NCBI GenBank assembly: GCA_035525375.1
Contig: DATLEI010000121.1
Location: 1 to 59,711 of the forward strand
DNA length: 59,711 nt
Reading direction: 5' to 3'
Origin: JALZBN01 sp035525375
Lineage (GTDB): Bacteria > Actinomycetota > Acidimicrobiia > Acidimicrobiales > AC-14
Position numbers and translations under genes: made by a program. Of this stretch, positions 51,299 to 59,176 are shown one piece after another. The notes under the pieces are model-generated. The model did no database searches. It was given only the letters and a program-made list of their open reading frames with translations, and had not been told where the DNA came from. Every line of letters begins with the position of its first letter. Position 1 is the first letter of the stretch.

Positions 51299-52654
51299 TT
51301 AGTCTCGCAGGAGTTCTGCGACCTCGAAGGCGAGGTCGAGTGACTGGCGGGCGTTCAGCCGGGGGTCGCAGATGGTGAGGTACCGATCGTCGAGCTGGGA
51401 GTCGACCACGCTCTCCGCGCCGCCCAGGCACTCGGTGACGTCGTCGCCGGTCAGCTCGACGTGCACGCCGCCCGGCCAGGTGCCCTCCGCCTGGTGGACC
51501 GCAAAGAACCCCTTGAGCTCGAGCAGGATGTCGTCGAAGTGGCGGGTCTTGTGGCCCGAGGGGCTGCGAAAGGTGTTGCCGTGCATGGGATCGCAGGCCC
51601 ACACGACGGGATGGCCGGCATCGCGCACGGCGCGCACGAGCGGTGGGAGCAGTTGCTCTACCCGGTTGGCGCCTAGGCGGGTGATCATCGTCAATCGGCC
51701 TGGTGTGCGCGCCGGATCGAGAACCTCGCACAACGCAACGGTCTGCTCGGGGGTGGCGTCGGGCCCGAGCTTGACGCCTAACGGGTTCTCGACGCCCCGC
51801 AGGAACGCCACGTGGGCACCATCGAGTTGGCGGGTGCGGTCACCGACCCACAGCAGGTGAGCCGAGCAGTCGTACCAGTTGCCGGTGAGTGAGTCCCGGC
51901 GCGTGAGCGCTTCCTCGTAGCCGAGCAGGAGGGCCTCGTGGCTGGTCCAGAAGTCGACCTGGTGCAAGCTTGTCTCGGCCGCCAGGTCGATGCCGCAGGC
52001 AGCCATGAACCGCATCGCCCGTTCGATCTCAGCGGCAATGCGCTCGTAACGGCGGCCCTCGGCACTCGACGCCACGAACTCCTGGTTCCACACGTGCACT
52101 TTGGTGAGGTCGGCGAAGCCGCCCTTGGTGAAGGCGCGTAGGAGGTTCATCGTCGCCGCCGACTGGTGGTACGCCTGCAGCAGGCGCGCCGGGTCCGCGG
52201 TGCGACCAGCAGTGGTCGGCGCGTCGTCATTGACGATGTGCCCCCGGAACGACGGGAATACCGACTCACCGATCGTCTCGGTAGCCTCCGAGCGAGGCTT
52301 GGCGAACTGACCCGCGATGCGGCCCATCTTTATGACAGGGACGCCCGCGCCGTAGGTGAGCACAACGGCCATCTGGAGGATGACCTTGAGCTTGTCTCGC
52401 ACCGAATCAGCCGAGTAGTCGAAGGATTCCGCACAGTCGCCGGCCTGGAGTAGAAAGGCCTCACCGGCCGCCACACTGCCGAGCGACGACGTCAGGTCGC
52501 GGACCTCACCTGCAAATACGAGAGGATGGAGGGTGCTGAGGCGCGCCAGCACCTCGGCCAGCGCGGCCTCGTCGGGCCAGTCGGGCTGCTGAAGCGCGGG
52601 GCGCTCCCGCCAGCTCGTTGGTGTCCAGGCACTCGGTGCCGCGTCAGTACTCAC
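51299..52654 (-). CDS. aroG: Class II 3-deoxy-7-phosphoheptulonate (DAHP) synthase
   Basis: The 451-residue plant-type enzyme has LQAGDCAESFDY (metal-binding cysteine), KMGRIAGQFAKPRS, VHVWNQEF, LWVGDRTRQLDGAHV and VWACDPMHGNT. It condenses phosphoenolpyruvate and erythrose-4-phosphate in the first shikimate step. It starts at GTG 52654; TAGCCT lies nine bases upstream on this strand. It is divergent from nadD, with only 44 bp between starts. Confidence 0.94.
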   Translation of the reverse strand: MSTDAAPSAWTPTSWRERPALQQPDWPDEAALAEVLARLSTLHPLVFAGEVRDLTSSLGSVAAGEAFLLQAGDCAESFDYSADSVRDKLKVILQMAVVLTYGAGVPVIKMGRIAGQFAKPRSEATETIGESVFPSFRGHIVNDDAPTTAGRTADPARLLQAYHQSAATMNLLRAFTKGGFADLTKVHVWNQEFVASSAEGRRYERIAAEIERAMRFMAACGIDLAAETSLHQVDFWTSHEALLLGYEEALTRRDSLTGNWYDCSAHLLWVGDRTRQLDGAHVAFLRGVENPLGVKLGPDATPEQTVALCEVLDPARTPGRLTMITRLGANRVEQLLPPLVRAVRDAGHPVVWACDPMHGNTFRSPSGHKTRHFDDILLELKGFFAVHQAEGTWPGGVHVELTGDDVTECLGGAESVVDSQLDDRYLTICDPRLNARQSLDLAFEVAELLRD

Positions 52655-52686
52655 GGTGTGTAAAGGCTACCGGCCCTCCGGCTCCG

Positions 52687-52692
52687 TATAGT
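52687..52692 (+). promoter_or_regulatory. Leaderless -10 hexamer for nadD
   Basis: TATAGT ends six bases before GTG 52699. The divergent aroG promoter must overlap this region, because only 44 bp separate the two starts. Confidence 0.5.
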
Positions 52693-52698
52693 CCGATT

Positions 52699-53280
52699 GT
52701 GGAGCGGATAGGCATATTCGGCGGGACCTTCGACCCCATCCACATCGGCCACCTGGTCGCCGGGGTCAACGCGAAGCACGCCCTGCAGCTCGATCGGGTC
52801 CTGTTTGTCGTGGCCAACCAGCCGTGGCAGAAGAGCGATCGGGCCGTCACCGCGGCCGAGCAACGGCTCGCCCTCGTGGAAGCGGCCGTTGAAGACGCGC
52901 CGGGGCTCGAAGCCAGCCGGCTCGAGATCGACAGAGGGGGCGACTCCTACACAGCTGACACGTTGGAGGCGCTCGCCGAGGGTCCCGATCGCGACCTGTT
53001 CCTGGTCATCGGCGCCGATGTTGCCGCCGAGCTCGACACCTGGGAGCGGATCGACGTGGTGCGCAACCTGGCGACGCTGGTCGTCGTGAACCGCCCGGGC
53101 ACGGCTGTGCCCGACGTAGGCCCGGGGTGGCGGGTGCAGGCAGTGGAGATTCCCCAGCTGGAAATCTCCAGCTCCGACCTCCGCGCTCGCGCCGCCGACG
53201 GCCGTCCCCTCGACCATGTGGTGCCCCGAGCGGTAATCAACCGCATACGCGAATTGGGCCTGTACGCTGGAGGCAGATGA
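52699..53280 (+). CDS. nadD: Nicotinate-nucleotide adenylyltransferase
   Basis: The 193-residue nucleotidyltransferase has GIFGGTFDPIHIGHLV (H-x-G-H) at the N-terminus and EISSSDLRARAADGRPL near the C-terminus. It adenylates nicotinate mononucleotide in NAD synthesis. GTG 52699 is chosen over upstream starts because of the family N-terminus and the -10 spacing. Its stop overlaps the rsfS start. Confidence 0.94.
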   Translation: MERIGIFGGTFDPIHIGHLVAGVNAKHALQLDRVLFVVANQPWQKSDRAVTAAEQRLALVEAAVEDAPGLEASRLEIDRGGDSYTADTLEALAEGPDRDLFLVIGADVAAELDTWERIDVVRNLATLVVVNRPGTAVPDVGPGWRVQAVEIPQLEISSSDLRARAADGRPLDHVVPRAVINRIRELGLYAGGR

Positions 53281-53711
53281 CGGCGCGGTCCAGCCAGAGC
53301 GAACAAGACCTTGCGGCGGGTCTCGCCGACGTCCGCTCCTGGGCCACGACGGCGGCGCGGGCAGCAGCCTCCAAGGGAGGCAACGAGACGATCGTCCTCG
53401 AGGTCGGTCAGATCCTCGCCATCACCGAGGCCTTCGTCATCACCAGCGGTACGAACCACCGCCAGGTGCGAACGATCGCCGAGGAGATCGAGGCTCAGGT
53501 AAAGGCGGGCGGCGGCCCCTCGCCGCTGCGGCTCGAAGGGGTCCAGCAGGCCGAGTGGATCCTCCTCGACTACGGCGACTTCGTTGCCCATGTCTTCCTC
53601 GACGAGACCCGGGAGTATTACGACCTCGAACGGCTCTGGGCCGACGCCCCCCGTATCGAGTGGGACGACGGCGCGCCCGCCCGCGACGCCGCCGCGCTAG
53701 CTCAGCCCTAG
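53277..53711 (+). CDS. rsfS: Ribosome silencing factor RsfS
   Basis: The 144-residue product has ETIVLEVGQILAITEAFVIT, SGTNHRQVRTIAEEIE, and WILLDYGDFVAHVFLDETRE, the RsfS/Iojap signature. It binds uL14 on the 50S subunit and blocks subunit joining during starvation. The ATG overlaps the nadD stop. The last 15 bases overlap the convergent metallopeptidase-like gene. Confidence 0.94.
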   Translation: MTARSSQSEQDLAAGLADVRSWATTAARAAASKGGNETIVLEVGQILAITEAFVITSGTNHRQVRTIAEEIEAQVKAGGGPSPLRLEGVQQAEWILLDYGDFVAHVFLDETREYYDLERLWADAPRIEWDDGAPARDAAALAQP

Positions 53712-54533
53712 CACCTCCTTCACTTCCGCCTTCCCCTCGTCGACGCCCATCTTCACCAACTCCGACAGGGGCTTGTCGATCCGGCGGACGATCTCGTCGG
53801 CGACGAAGTAGCCCACCCGCCAGTGGTCATCGACTCGTCCCGCGCCGAAGAACGCCTCATACGTCCATGACTCGTCGAAGCCGCCGGCGAACCGCTCGAG
53901 AAGCTTGTCCCGGTTCTCCTGGCACCATGGAAGCCAGTCTTCTACCTCGGGGTGTCCGTACCAGAAGTAGTCGGTCTCGTCGACACCAGGCACGAGCTCG
54001 CGCGACGCCCTGGTGGCGACACCCTCGGAGAAGGCGAGCCAGCCCGGGTCGGTCTCCGGTGGCTGCTCGTCTCCAGTAGCGAGCCGTTGCCAGGCATGGG
54101 TCGCCTCGTGCGCTACCAGCACCTTGGCGCCCTCGGGCGTTTGGTAGAATTCCAGGCAGTGCAAAACGGCGATGTCGTCGCCGACCTTGGCCACCACGGC
54201 GTTGGTTGAGAACGTGCCAACCATGAGGACGTGTAGTGGCGACGGGTCGGGCGGCATCCCGAGGGTCTCGCCGAGAACGGGGTCGATCTCCTCGATGTGA
54301 GCTCGCATGACGGGCGCGGCCTCGGCGACGCGCCGCTTGATGCGGGACAACTCCCGCGCCACCGCCGGCCGGCCATCAGGAGAACCACCGCCGGTATAGA
54401 ACGCTCGGAATACCAACGGGTAGGCGCTCTCGTAGCGCGCCTTCCACTGCACCTCCCGCTCGAGGGGCGTGTCGAGTCCGACCTTGCGGGCGAAGGTGTC
54501 GAAGTCGGCTGTCGTATCAAGGAGATGGGCCAT
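53697..54533 (-). CDS. Predicted zinc metallopeptidase-like protein with HEATH motif
   Basis: The 278-residue protein has HEATHAWQRL, an H-E-x-x-H zinc site, with FSEGVATRASRE about 30 residues later supplying a third ligand (gluzincin arrangement). It resembles DUF2268-type predicted Zn-dependent proteases. There is no signal peptide or membrane segment, so it is probably cytoplasmic. Substrate unknown. TAGGGT lies 11 bases before the ATG. Confidence 0.7.
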   Translation of the reverse strand: MAHLLDTTADFDTFARKVGLDTPLEREVQWKARYESAYPLVFRAFYTGGGSPDGRPAVARELSRIKRRVAEAAPVMRAHIEEIDPVLGETLGMPPDPSPLHVLMVGTFSTNAVVAKVGDDIAVLHCLEFYQTPEGAKVLVAHEATHAWQRLATGDEQPPETDPGWLAFSEGVATRASRELVPGVDETDYFWYGHPEVEDWLPWCQENRDKLLERFAGGFDESWTYEAFFGAGRVDDHWRVGYFVADEIVRRIDKPLSELVKMGVDEGKAEVKEVLGLS

Positions 54534-54693
54534 GGGATTTCAGCACCCTAGCCCCACGTTCTTCAGCGCCGATTGCGTCGAATCCACACCTTTTCAGTGC
54601 CCCAAACAGGGCAACGAAGTTTTCCACCAGAAAACGGGCAGATATCCCCCGAAAATCCACACGATTTCCTCTTGTGTTATCTCATGAACTTTC

Positions 54694-54699
54694 ATAGTG
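54694..54699 (+). promoter_or_regulatory. Leaderless -10 hexamer for the small basic gene
   Basis: CATAGT ends six bases before TTG 54706; TTGTGT lies 16 bp further upstream as a weak -35. AATCCACAC occurs twice in the preceding 120 bp, which might be an operator. Otherwise 54534-54693 holds nothing recognised. Confidence 0.35.
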
Positions 54700-54705
54700 T
54701 CGCCG

Positions 54706-54798
54706 TTGGCTAAGGGCGGCGGAACGCTCAAGGCTGTAAAGCACACAAAGCGGAAGCACCGCGGCAACCAGAGCGCGGCGAACAAGCGCGGGAAGTAA
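54706..54798 (+). CDS. Candidate 30-residue very basic protein
   Basis: From TTG 54706 the frame encodes about 30 residues beginning MAKGGGTLKAVKHTKRKHRG and ending SAANKRGK. About 40 per cent of residues are Lys, Arg or His, and there is no acidic residue. The MAK start, high charge and the AN-K/R-rich tail recall small actinobacterial ribosomal proteins such as bL37, but identity is not established. An in-frame GTG at 54697 is the alternative start. CATAGT ends six bases before the TTG, matching the leaderless pattern. It lies in an otherwise empty 299-bp gap. Confidence 0.45.
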   Translation: MAKGGGTLKAVKHTKRKHRGNQSAANKRGK

Positions 54799-54832
54799 CA
54801 CAGAAGGGAAGAGCTGTGCGCGGAGCGGGTGC

Positions 54833-55639
54833 ATGAGCGCGTCAGACGTCAAGTACCGCACGTCTGGCGCGCCGGTCCAGAACGGAAACGGGTCGAGCTC
54901 GCCTCCGCCGATCCGACAGATCCGTCGGCGTCGAAACCTGCCGGGAGGCAGGGCGCTCGCCGGCGGGCTGCTGGTCGGCGTGGCCGCAGTTGGCCTCTTC
55001 GCCGCCTACGCCAGTATGAACGGCGGCCCGTCGAGCTCGTATGTGGTCGCAGCCCGGCCCATCGCCGCTGGCACCAAGATCGACCCGGGCGACCTGGCGA
55101 TGGAGCCCATCGACCTCCCATCGCGAGTGAGGGCCCAGGCATTCAACGACCCGTCGGTCCTCGTAGGGGCCACCGCGGTGACGACGCTGGAGCCAGGTGA
55201 GCTCGTGCAGCCGAGCGCAGTCGTTTCCAAAGCCGGTGACGACCCCGGACGTGAGCTTTCGTTCCCGGTCGAGCGCGGTCACCTCAGCACGACGCTCGAG
55301 GAAGGGGAGAGGGTCGACCTGCTCGCCACCTTCGGTAGCGGCAACGAGTCCTTCACGACGATGGTCTTACAGAACGCGCAGGTGGTGTCCATTGAACGGG
55401 CAAAGGCCGGTCTTGGTGACAACGGCACCGCAGTCGTCGCCGTGATCGTCGATGACGCCGGCGACGAGGTCGCCCTCGCCCATGCCATCCAACAGGGCAA
55501 GCTCACCGTCGTTCGGGCGACGGGCGCGCCGCCGGCCCAAGATCCGCCGCCGGCGTACCAACCACAGCAGCCCGTATCCCCGGCGACTCGAGCCGGAGCC
55601 AACAAGACATCGCCGCCCGCCGAGGGGACGGGCTCGTAA
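54833..55639 (+). CDS. cpaB: Flp pilus assembly protein CpaB (SAF domain)
   Basis: The 268-residue protein has one N-terminal membrane segment (AGGLLVGVAAVGLFAAY), then a SAF domain (VVAARPIAAGTKIDPGDLAM) and the RcpC/CpaB region (LSFPVERGHLSTTLEEGERV). A Pro/Ala-rich tail follows. It supports the secretin or outer part of the Tad machine; in Gram-positive actinobacteria it anchors the assembly in the membrane. GGAGCGGG precedes the ATG. Its stop overlaps the next start by one base. Confidence 0.85.
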   Translation: MSASDVKYRTSGAPVQNGNGSSSPPPIRQIRRRRNLPGGRALAGGLLVGVAAVGLFAAYASMNGGPSSSYVVAARPIAAGTKIDPGDLAMEPIDLPSRVRAQAFNDPSVLVGATAVTTLEPGELVQPSAVVSKAGDDPGRELSFPVERGHLSTTLEEGERVDLLATFGSGNESFTTMVLQNAQVVSIERAKAGLGDNGTAVVAVIVDDAGDEVALAHAIQQGKLTVVRATGAPPAQDPPPAYQPQQPVSPATRAGANKTSPPAEGTGS

Positions 55640-56946
55640 TGGCCGGGGCGCGCTACGTCGTGTTGGGTCTGGCCCCCGCCCGGTCACCGTGGTTCGGCGC
55701 GCTCGGCCAATGGACAACGTCGGGCTCTCTTGCCGTGGAGTTTGTGAAGTGTGTTTCAGCCGACGAGGTCCGCGCCCGTATGGCAGGAGGCCGCGCCGTC
55801 TCTGCCCTGGTCGCCGACGCGGGCATGCCTTCTGTCGACCGAGACCTCTTGGCCGCAGCCAAAGAGGTTGGCTGTGCGTGCCTCGTCGTCGACGACCCCC
55901 GAGTTCGGCGCGACTGGGCCGCGCTCGGCGCGTCGACGGTGCTCACCGCCGGCTTCGGGCGCGATGAGCTGTTGGGCGCGCTGGCAATGCATGCCCGGAT
56001 GATCGTGCGCGCCGACGCCGACGCGGATGCAGCGGTCGAACCGCCTCGACGAATGGTGACGCCGTCGTCGTGGCGCTGCCCTCTGGTTGCGGTAATGGGT
56101 TCGGGTGGCACTGGCGTGTCCACGGCGGCGATCGCCCTGGCTCAGGCGCTCGCGGACGACGCCCGCTATTCGGGGCTCGTTCTACTGGCCGATCTCAAGC
56201 TGCACGCCGAGCAGGCCATGCTGCACGACGCTCGAGACGTCGTACCTGGTGTGCAAGAGCTCGTAGAGGCCCACGGGGCCGGTCAGCCGACACCCGACGA
56301 TGTACGGCGCCTCACCTTCCACGTTGCCGACCGCAACTACAACCTCTTACTCGGACTTCGGCACGCCAGATTCTGGGCGACCGTGCGACCGCACGCCTTC
56401 GAGTCCGCGCTCGAGTCGTTGCAGCAAGCTTTCCGCGTTGTTGTCTGCGACGTAGATGCAGATCTAGAGGGCGAAGCTGACGGCGGTTCGGTCGACGTCG
56501 AGGAGCGCCACGTCATGGCTCGTGCCGTCGCCCGGCGCGCCGACGTCGTCCTTGCCGTCGGGCAGCCATCGATGAAGGGCTTGCACTCGCTCGCCCGGGT
56601 CCTATCCGCCACCCTCGACTTCGGAACTCCGGCAACTCGAGTGGTTCCTGTGATCAATCGTGGCTGCCGTTCCCCGCGCGCCCGCGCCATTGTGGTGAGA
56701 GCGCTTGACGCGCTTTCGGCCGCCGGCGACGGCGCGGCCGCGCCGGTGTTCATCCCCGAGCGCAAAGGTGTTGAGGATGCGCTTCGCGACGGGGCCCGAC
56801 TGCCCTCGGGAGTCGGGTCGACGCTCGCCGGTTGCGTCCACGCCCTCCTGGCCCGCAATGTCGCTTCGCTCCCAGTGACGGTTCCCGAGCGGGTGCGCGC
56901 CGGGTCGCTGGGGCACTGGGTCGAGCCGGAGATGTTGGGCGGATGA
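55639..56946 (+). CDS. TadZ/CpaE-like ATPase of the Tad pilus system
   Basis: The 435-residue protein has an N-terminal receiver-like region, then a MinD/ParA-type P-loop with deviant Walker A GSGGTGVSTAAIALAQAL near residue 153, and LADLKLHAEQAMLHDARDVV. It localises the pilus machine. It lacks the usual lysine in GKGGxGKS, as do many TadZ proteins. Its stop overlaps the tadA start by four bases. Confidence 0.82.
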   Translation: MAGARYVVLGLAPARSPWFGALGQWTTSGSLAVEFVKCVSADEVRARMAGGRAVSALVADAGMPSVDRDLLAAAKEVGCACLVVDDPRVRRDWAALGASTVLTAGFGRDELLGALAMHARMIVRADADADAAVEPPRRMVTPSSWRCPLVAVMGSGGTGVSTAAIALAQALADDARYSGLVLLADLKLHAEQAMLHDARDVVPGVQELVEAHGAGQPTPDDVRRLTFHVADRNYNLLLGLRHARFWATVRPHAFESALESLQQAFRVVVCDVDADLEGEADGGSVDVEERHVMARAVARRADVVLAVGQPSMKGLHSLARVLSATLDFGTPATRVVPVINRGCRSPRARAIVVRALDALSAAGDGAAAPVFIPERKGVEDALRDGARLPSGVGSTLAGCVHALLARNVASLPVTVPERVRAGSLGHWVEPEMLGG

Positions 56947-58295
56947 CGCCGGTCGCTGACGTGGATGTATCGCCCCTGCAGGAGATCGAGCGGCGCGTCC
57001 AGCAGCGGGCGAAGGAGATCTCGCTCGAGATGGCCGGACATGATGGCCGGGCGAAGCTCCGCGGGCTCATCGAAGACGAGGTCGGCGCGTGGTCGTCGGA
57101 CTACAAGCGCGGGCTACGCGGGTTCGACCTTGCCGAGCCCGACCTCCTGGCCGAACGCGCCTATCGCAATCTCGCCGGGTACGGCCCCCTCGAGGCCCTT
57201 CTGGCAGACGACGACGTCTGGGAGGTCATGGTGAACGCGCCGGACTCGATTTTTGTGAAGCGGCATCACGGTCCCAGCGGCTACCACGACGAAAGCTTCA
57301 ACGACGATGAACATGTCGTCCGCACCCTGACCAAGATTCTCGATGACGCAACCGGGTCGCACCGCAAGCTCGATCCGGCCGAAGGGCTTCAGGACGCACA
57401 GCTCGACAACGGGGCCCGTCTCCACATTGTCCACGGCGATGTCGGCCGCGACGGGCACCTGCTCGTCAACATCCGGAAGTTCACCGGCGTCGCGTACCGG
57501 TCGCTCGACGAACTGGTCGAGCGCTGCATGCTCGACGTCCGGGTGGCTGGCTTCCTGCGGGCCTGTGTTCGCGCCCGCCTGTCCATCATCTTTTCGGGCG
57601 CGCCGGGCTCGGGCAAGACGACGATGCTTTCGTGTTGCGCGGCGGAGCTTGATCCGAGCCTGCGGGTTGTGATCGCCGAGGAGGTCTTTGAGGCAGACCT
57701 TCCGCTGCCCAATGTGGCGTCGATGCAGACAAGACCGACGCGCCAAGACCGGCGCGAGGTCGATCTCCGCCGGCTTGTCTCCGGCTTCTTGCGGATGGCC
57801 CCTGACATCGCCGTCGTGGGGGAGGTGCGTGACCGAGAAGCGCTTCCGCTGCTTCTCACGTTGTCGTCGGGAGTGAAGGGTTACACGACCATCCACGCCG
57901 GATCGGCGCGCCAGGCCCTCACCCGTCTGCGGTTCATCTGCCAGCTCTCCGATAGCTCCAACGAGCTTCCACTGTCGGCACTGAGTGCGCTCGTCAGTGA
58001 AGCCATCGACATCGTCGTGCACTGTGTCCGCGTCGGCGGCCGGGTGCAAGTCAGTGAGGTCATTGCTGTCGAGGAACTGCAGACCGGCAGGGACGGCACC
58101 CAGTTCACGGCCACTGAGCTTTTCGCCCGGCCCCGCTTCGACGCGCCGTTGGCCTGGAGCGGGAACGTTCCCGTGCGGGCCGTGCGGGCACTGGAGGAGG
58201 CGGGCTACGACGTCCGCGCTCTTCTAGACGTCCGCGAGTCGGGTCCTACGAAAGCGAAGGGGCGGGTGCGACCCAGCGTGGTGGCCTCGTCGTGA
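56943..58295 (+). CDS. tadA: TadA/CpaF secretion ATPase
   Basis: The 450-residue type II/IV secretion ATPase has Walker A GAPGSGKTTML near residue 220, the aspartate/glutamate box VIAEEVFEADLP, Walker B DIAVVGEVRDREAL, and GVKGYTTIHAGSARQAL (His box). It powers pilus assembly. Start ATG 56943 overlaps the preceding stop; the open frame reaching back to 56832 lies inside the TadZ-like gene. Confidence 0.93.
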   Translation: MTPVADVDVSPLQEIERRVQQRAKEISLEMAGHDGRAKLRGLIEDEVGAWSSDYKRGLRGFDLAEPDLLAERAYRNLAGYGPLEALLADDDVWEVMVNAPDSIFVKRHHGPSGYHDESFNDDEHVVRTLTKILDDATGSHRKLDPAEGLQDAQLDNGARLHIVHGDVGRDGHLLVNIRKFTGVAYRSLDELVERCMLDVRVAGFLRACVRARLSIIFSGAPGSGKTTMLSCCAAELDPSLRVVIAEEVFEADLPLPNVASMQTRPTRQDRREVDLRRLVSGFLRMAPDIAVVGEVRDREALPLLLTLSSGVKGYTTIHAGSARQALTRLRFICQLSDSSNELPLSALSALVSEAIDIVVHCVRVGGRVQVSEVIAVEELQTGRDGTQFTATELFARPRFDAPLAWSGNVPVRAVRALEEAGYDVRALLDVRESGPTKAKGRVRPSVVASS

Positions 58296-59176
58296 TCGGC
58301 ATCCTCATCACGCTTGGGGGCGCCTACGGCGTCTTCTTGCTGTACACCTCCCTGGTTCTCAACTGGCAGGGTTTCGGCGTTGGTCCAGCATCCACGGCGG
58401 TCACCTCCCCGCGCCGGCGCGCCGAGCAGTGGCTTGCACAGGCGGGGCTCGATGACGTGCGGTCGTCAGAGTTTGTTGCCGTGATCGGCGGCGTCTTTCT
58501 GGCTGGCGCGGGTCTCGCCTTTGCACTCTTTGGAAGCGTGCTGCCGGCCCTGCTGATTGGCGGGTTCACGGCGACGTGGCCGATAGCGGCGTACCGGGCG
58601 CGCCGGCAACGGAATCGAGAGAAGGCGAACGAGGCGTGGCCCCGCATGATCGAGGAGATCGGGTTGCTCACCGGTGCCTTGGGGCGCTCGGTGCCACAGG
58701 CACTGTTCGAGGTGGGGCGGAGCAGCCCGGCAGAGATGCGTCCTGCGTTCGCGGCCGCGCAGCGGGAATGGTCGATGTCCACCGACTTTCGACGGACGAT
58801 TTCCACCCTCAAGTCCCGACTCGCCGACGCAACTGCCGACGCCGCGTGCGAAACCCTGCTCGTCGCTCACGAGGTTGGCGGCACCGACCTCGAACGTCGA
58901 CTGTCGGCGTTGGCCGACGATCGCCTCGCCCACTTGCACGGCCGGAAGGACGCGCTGGCGAAGCAGGCCGCGGCGCGTTTCGCGCGCCGGTTCGTACTCT
59001 TCGTGCCGTTCGGGATGGCACTTGCCGGGCTCTCGATCGGCGACGGGCGGGCTGCCTACGAAACGCCGACAGGGCAGGTGGGCGTGATCCTCGCCGTGGC
59101 CATGGTCATCGCCTGTTGGTTGTGGTCCGGGCGCATCATGCAGCTGCCCGATGAGCAACGGGTGTTCTTCGAATGA
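58292..59176 (+). CDS. tadB: TadB-like inner-membrane platform protein
   Basis: The 294-residue type II secretion F-domain protein has N- and C-terminal membrane segments and a central helical cytoplasmic domain (EANEAWPRMIEEIGLLTGAL, LGRSVPQALFEVG, ETLLVAHEVGGTDLERRL). It starts at GTG 58292, overlapping the tadA stop. It forms the pilus platform with TadC. Confidence 0.85.
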   Translation: MIGILITLGGAYGVFLLYTSLVLNWQGFGVGPASTAVTSPRRRAEQWLAQAGLDDVRSSEFVAVIGGVFLAGAGLAFALFGSVLPALLIGGFTATWPIAAYRARRQRNREKANEAWPRMIEEIGLLTGALGRSVPQALFEVGRSSPAEMRPAFAAAQREWSMSTDFRRTISTLKSRLADATADAACETLLVAHEVGGTDLERRLSALADDRLAHLHGRKDALAKQAAARFARRFVLFVPFGMALAGLSIGDGRAAYETPTGQVGVILAVAMVIACWLWSGRIMQLPDEQRVFFE

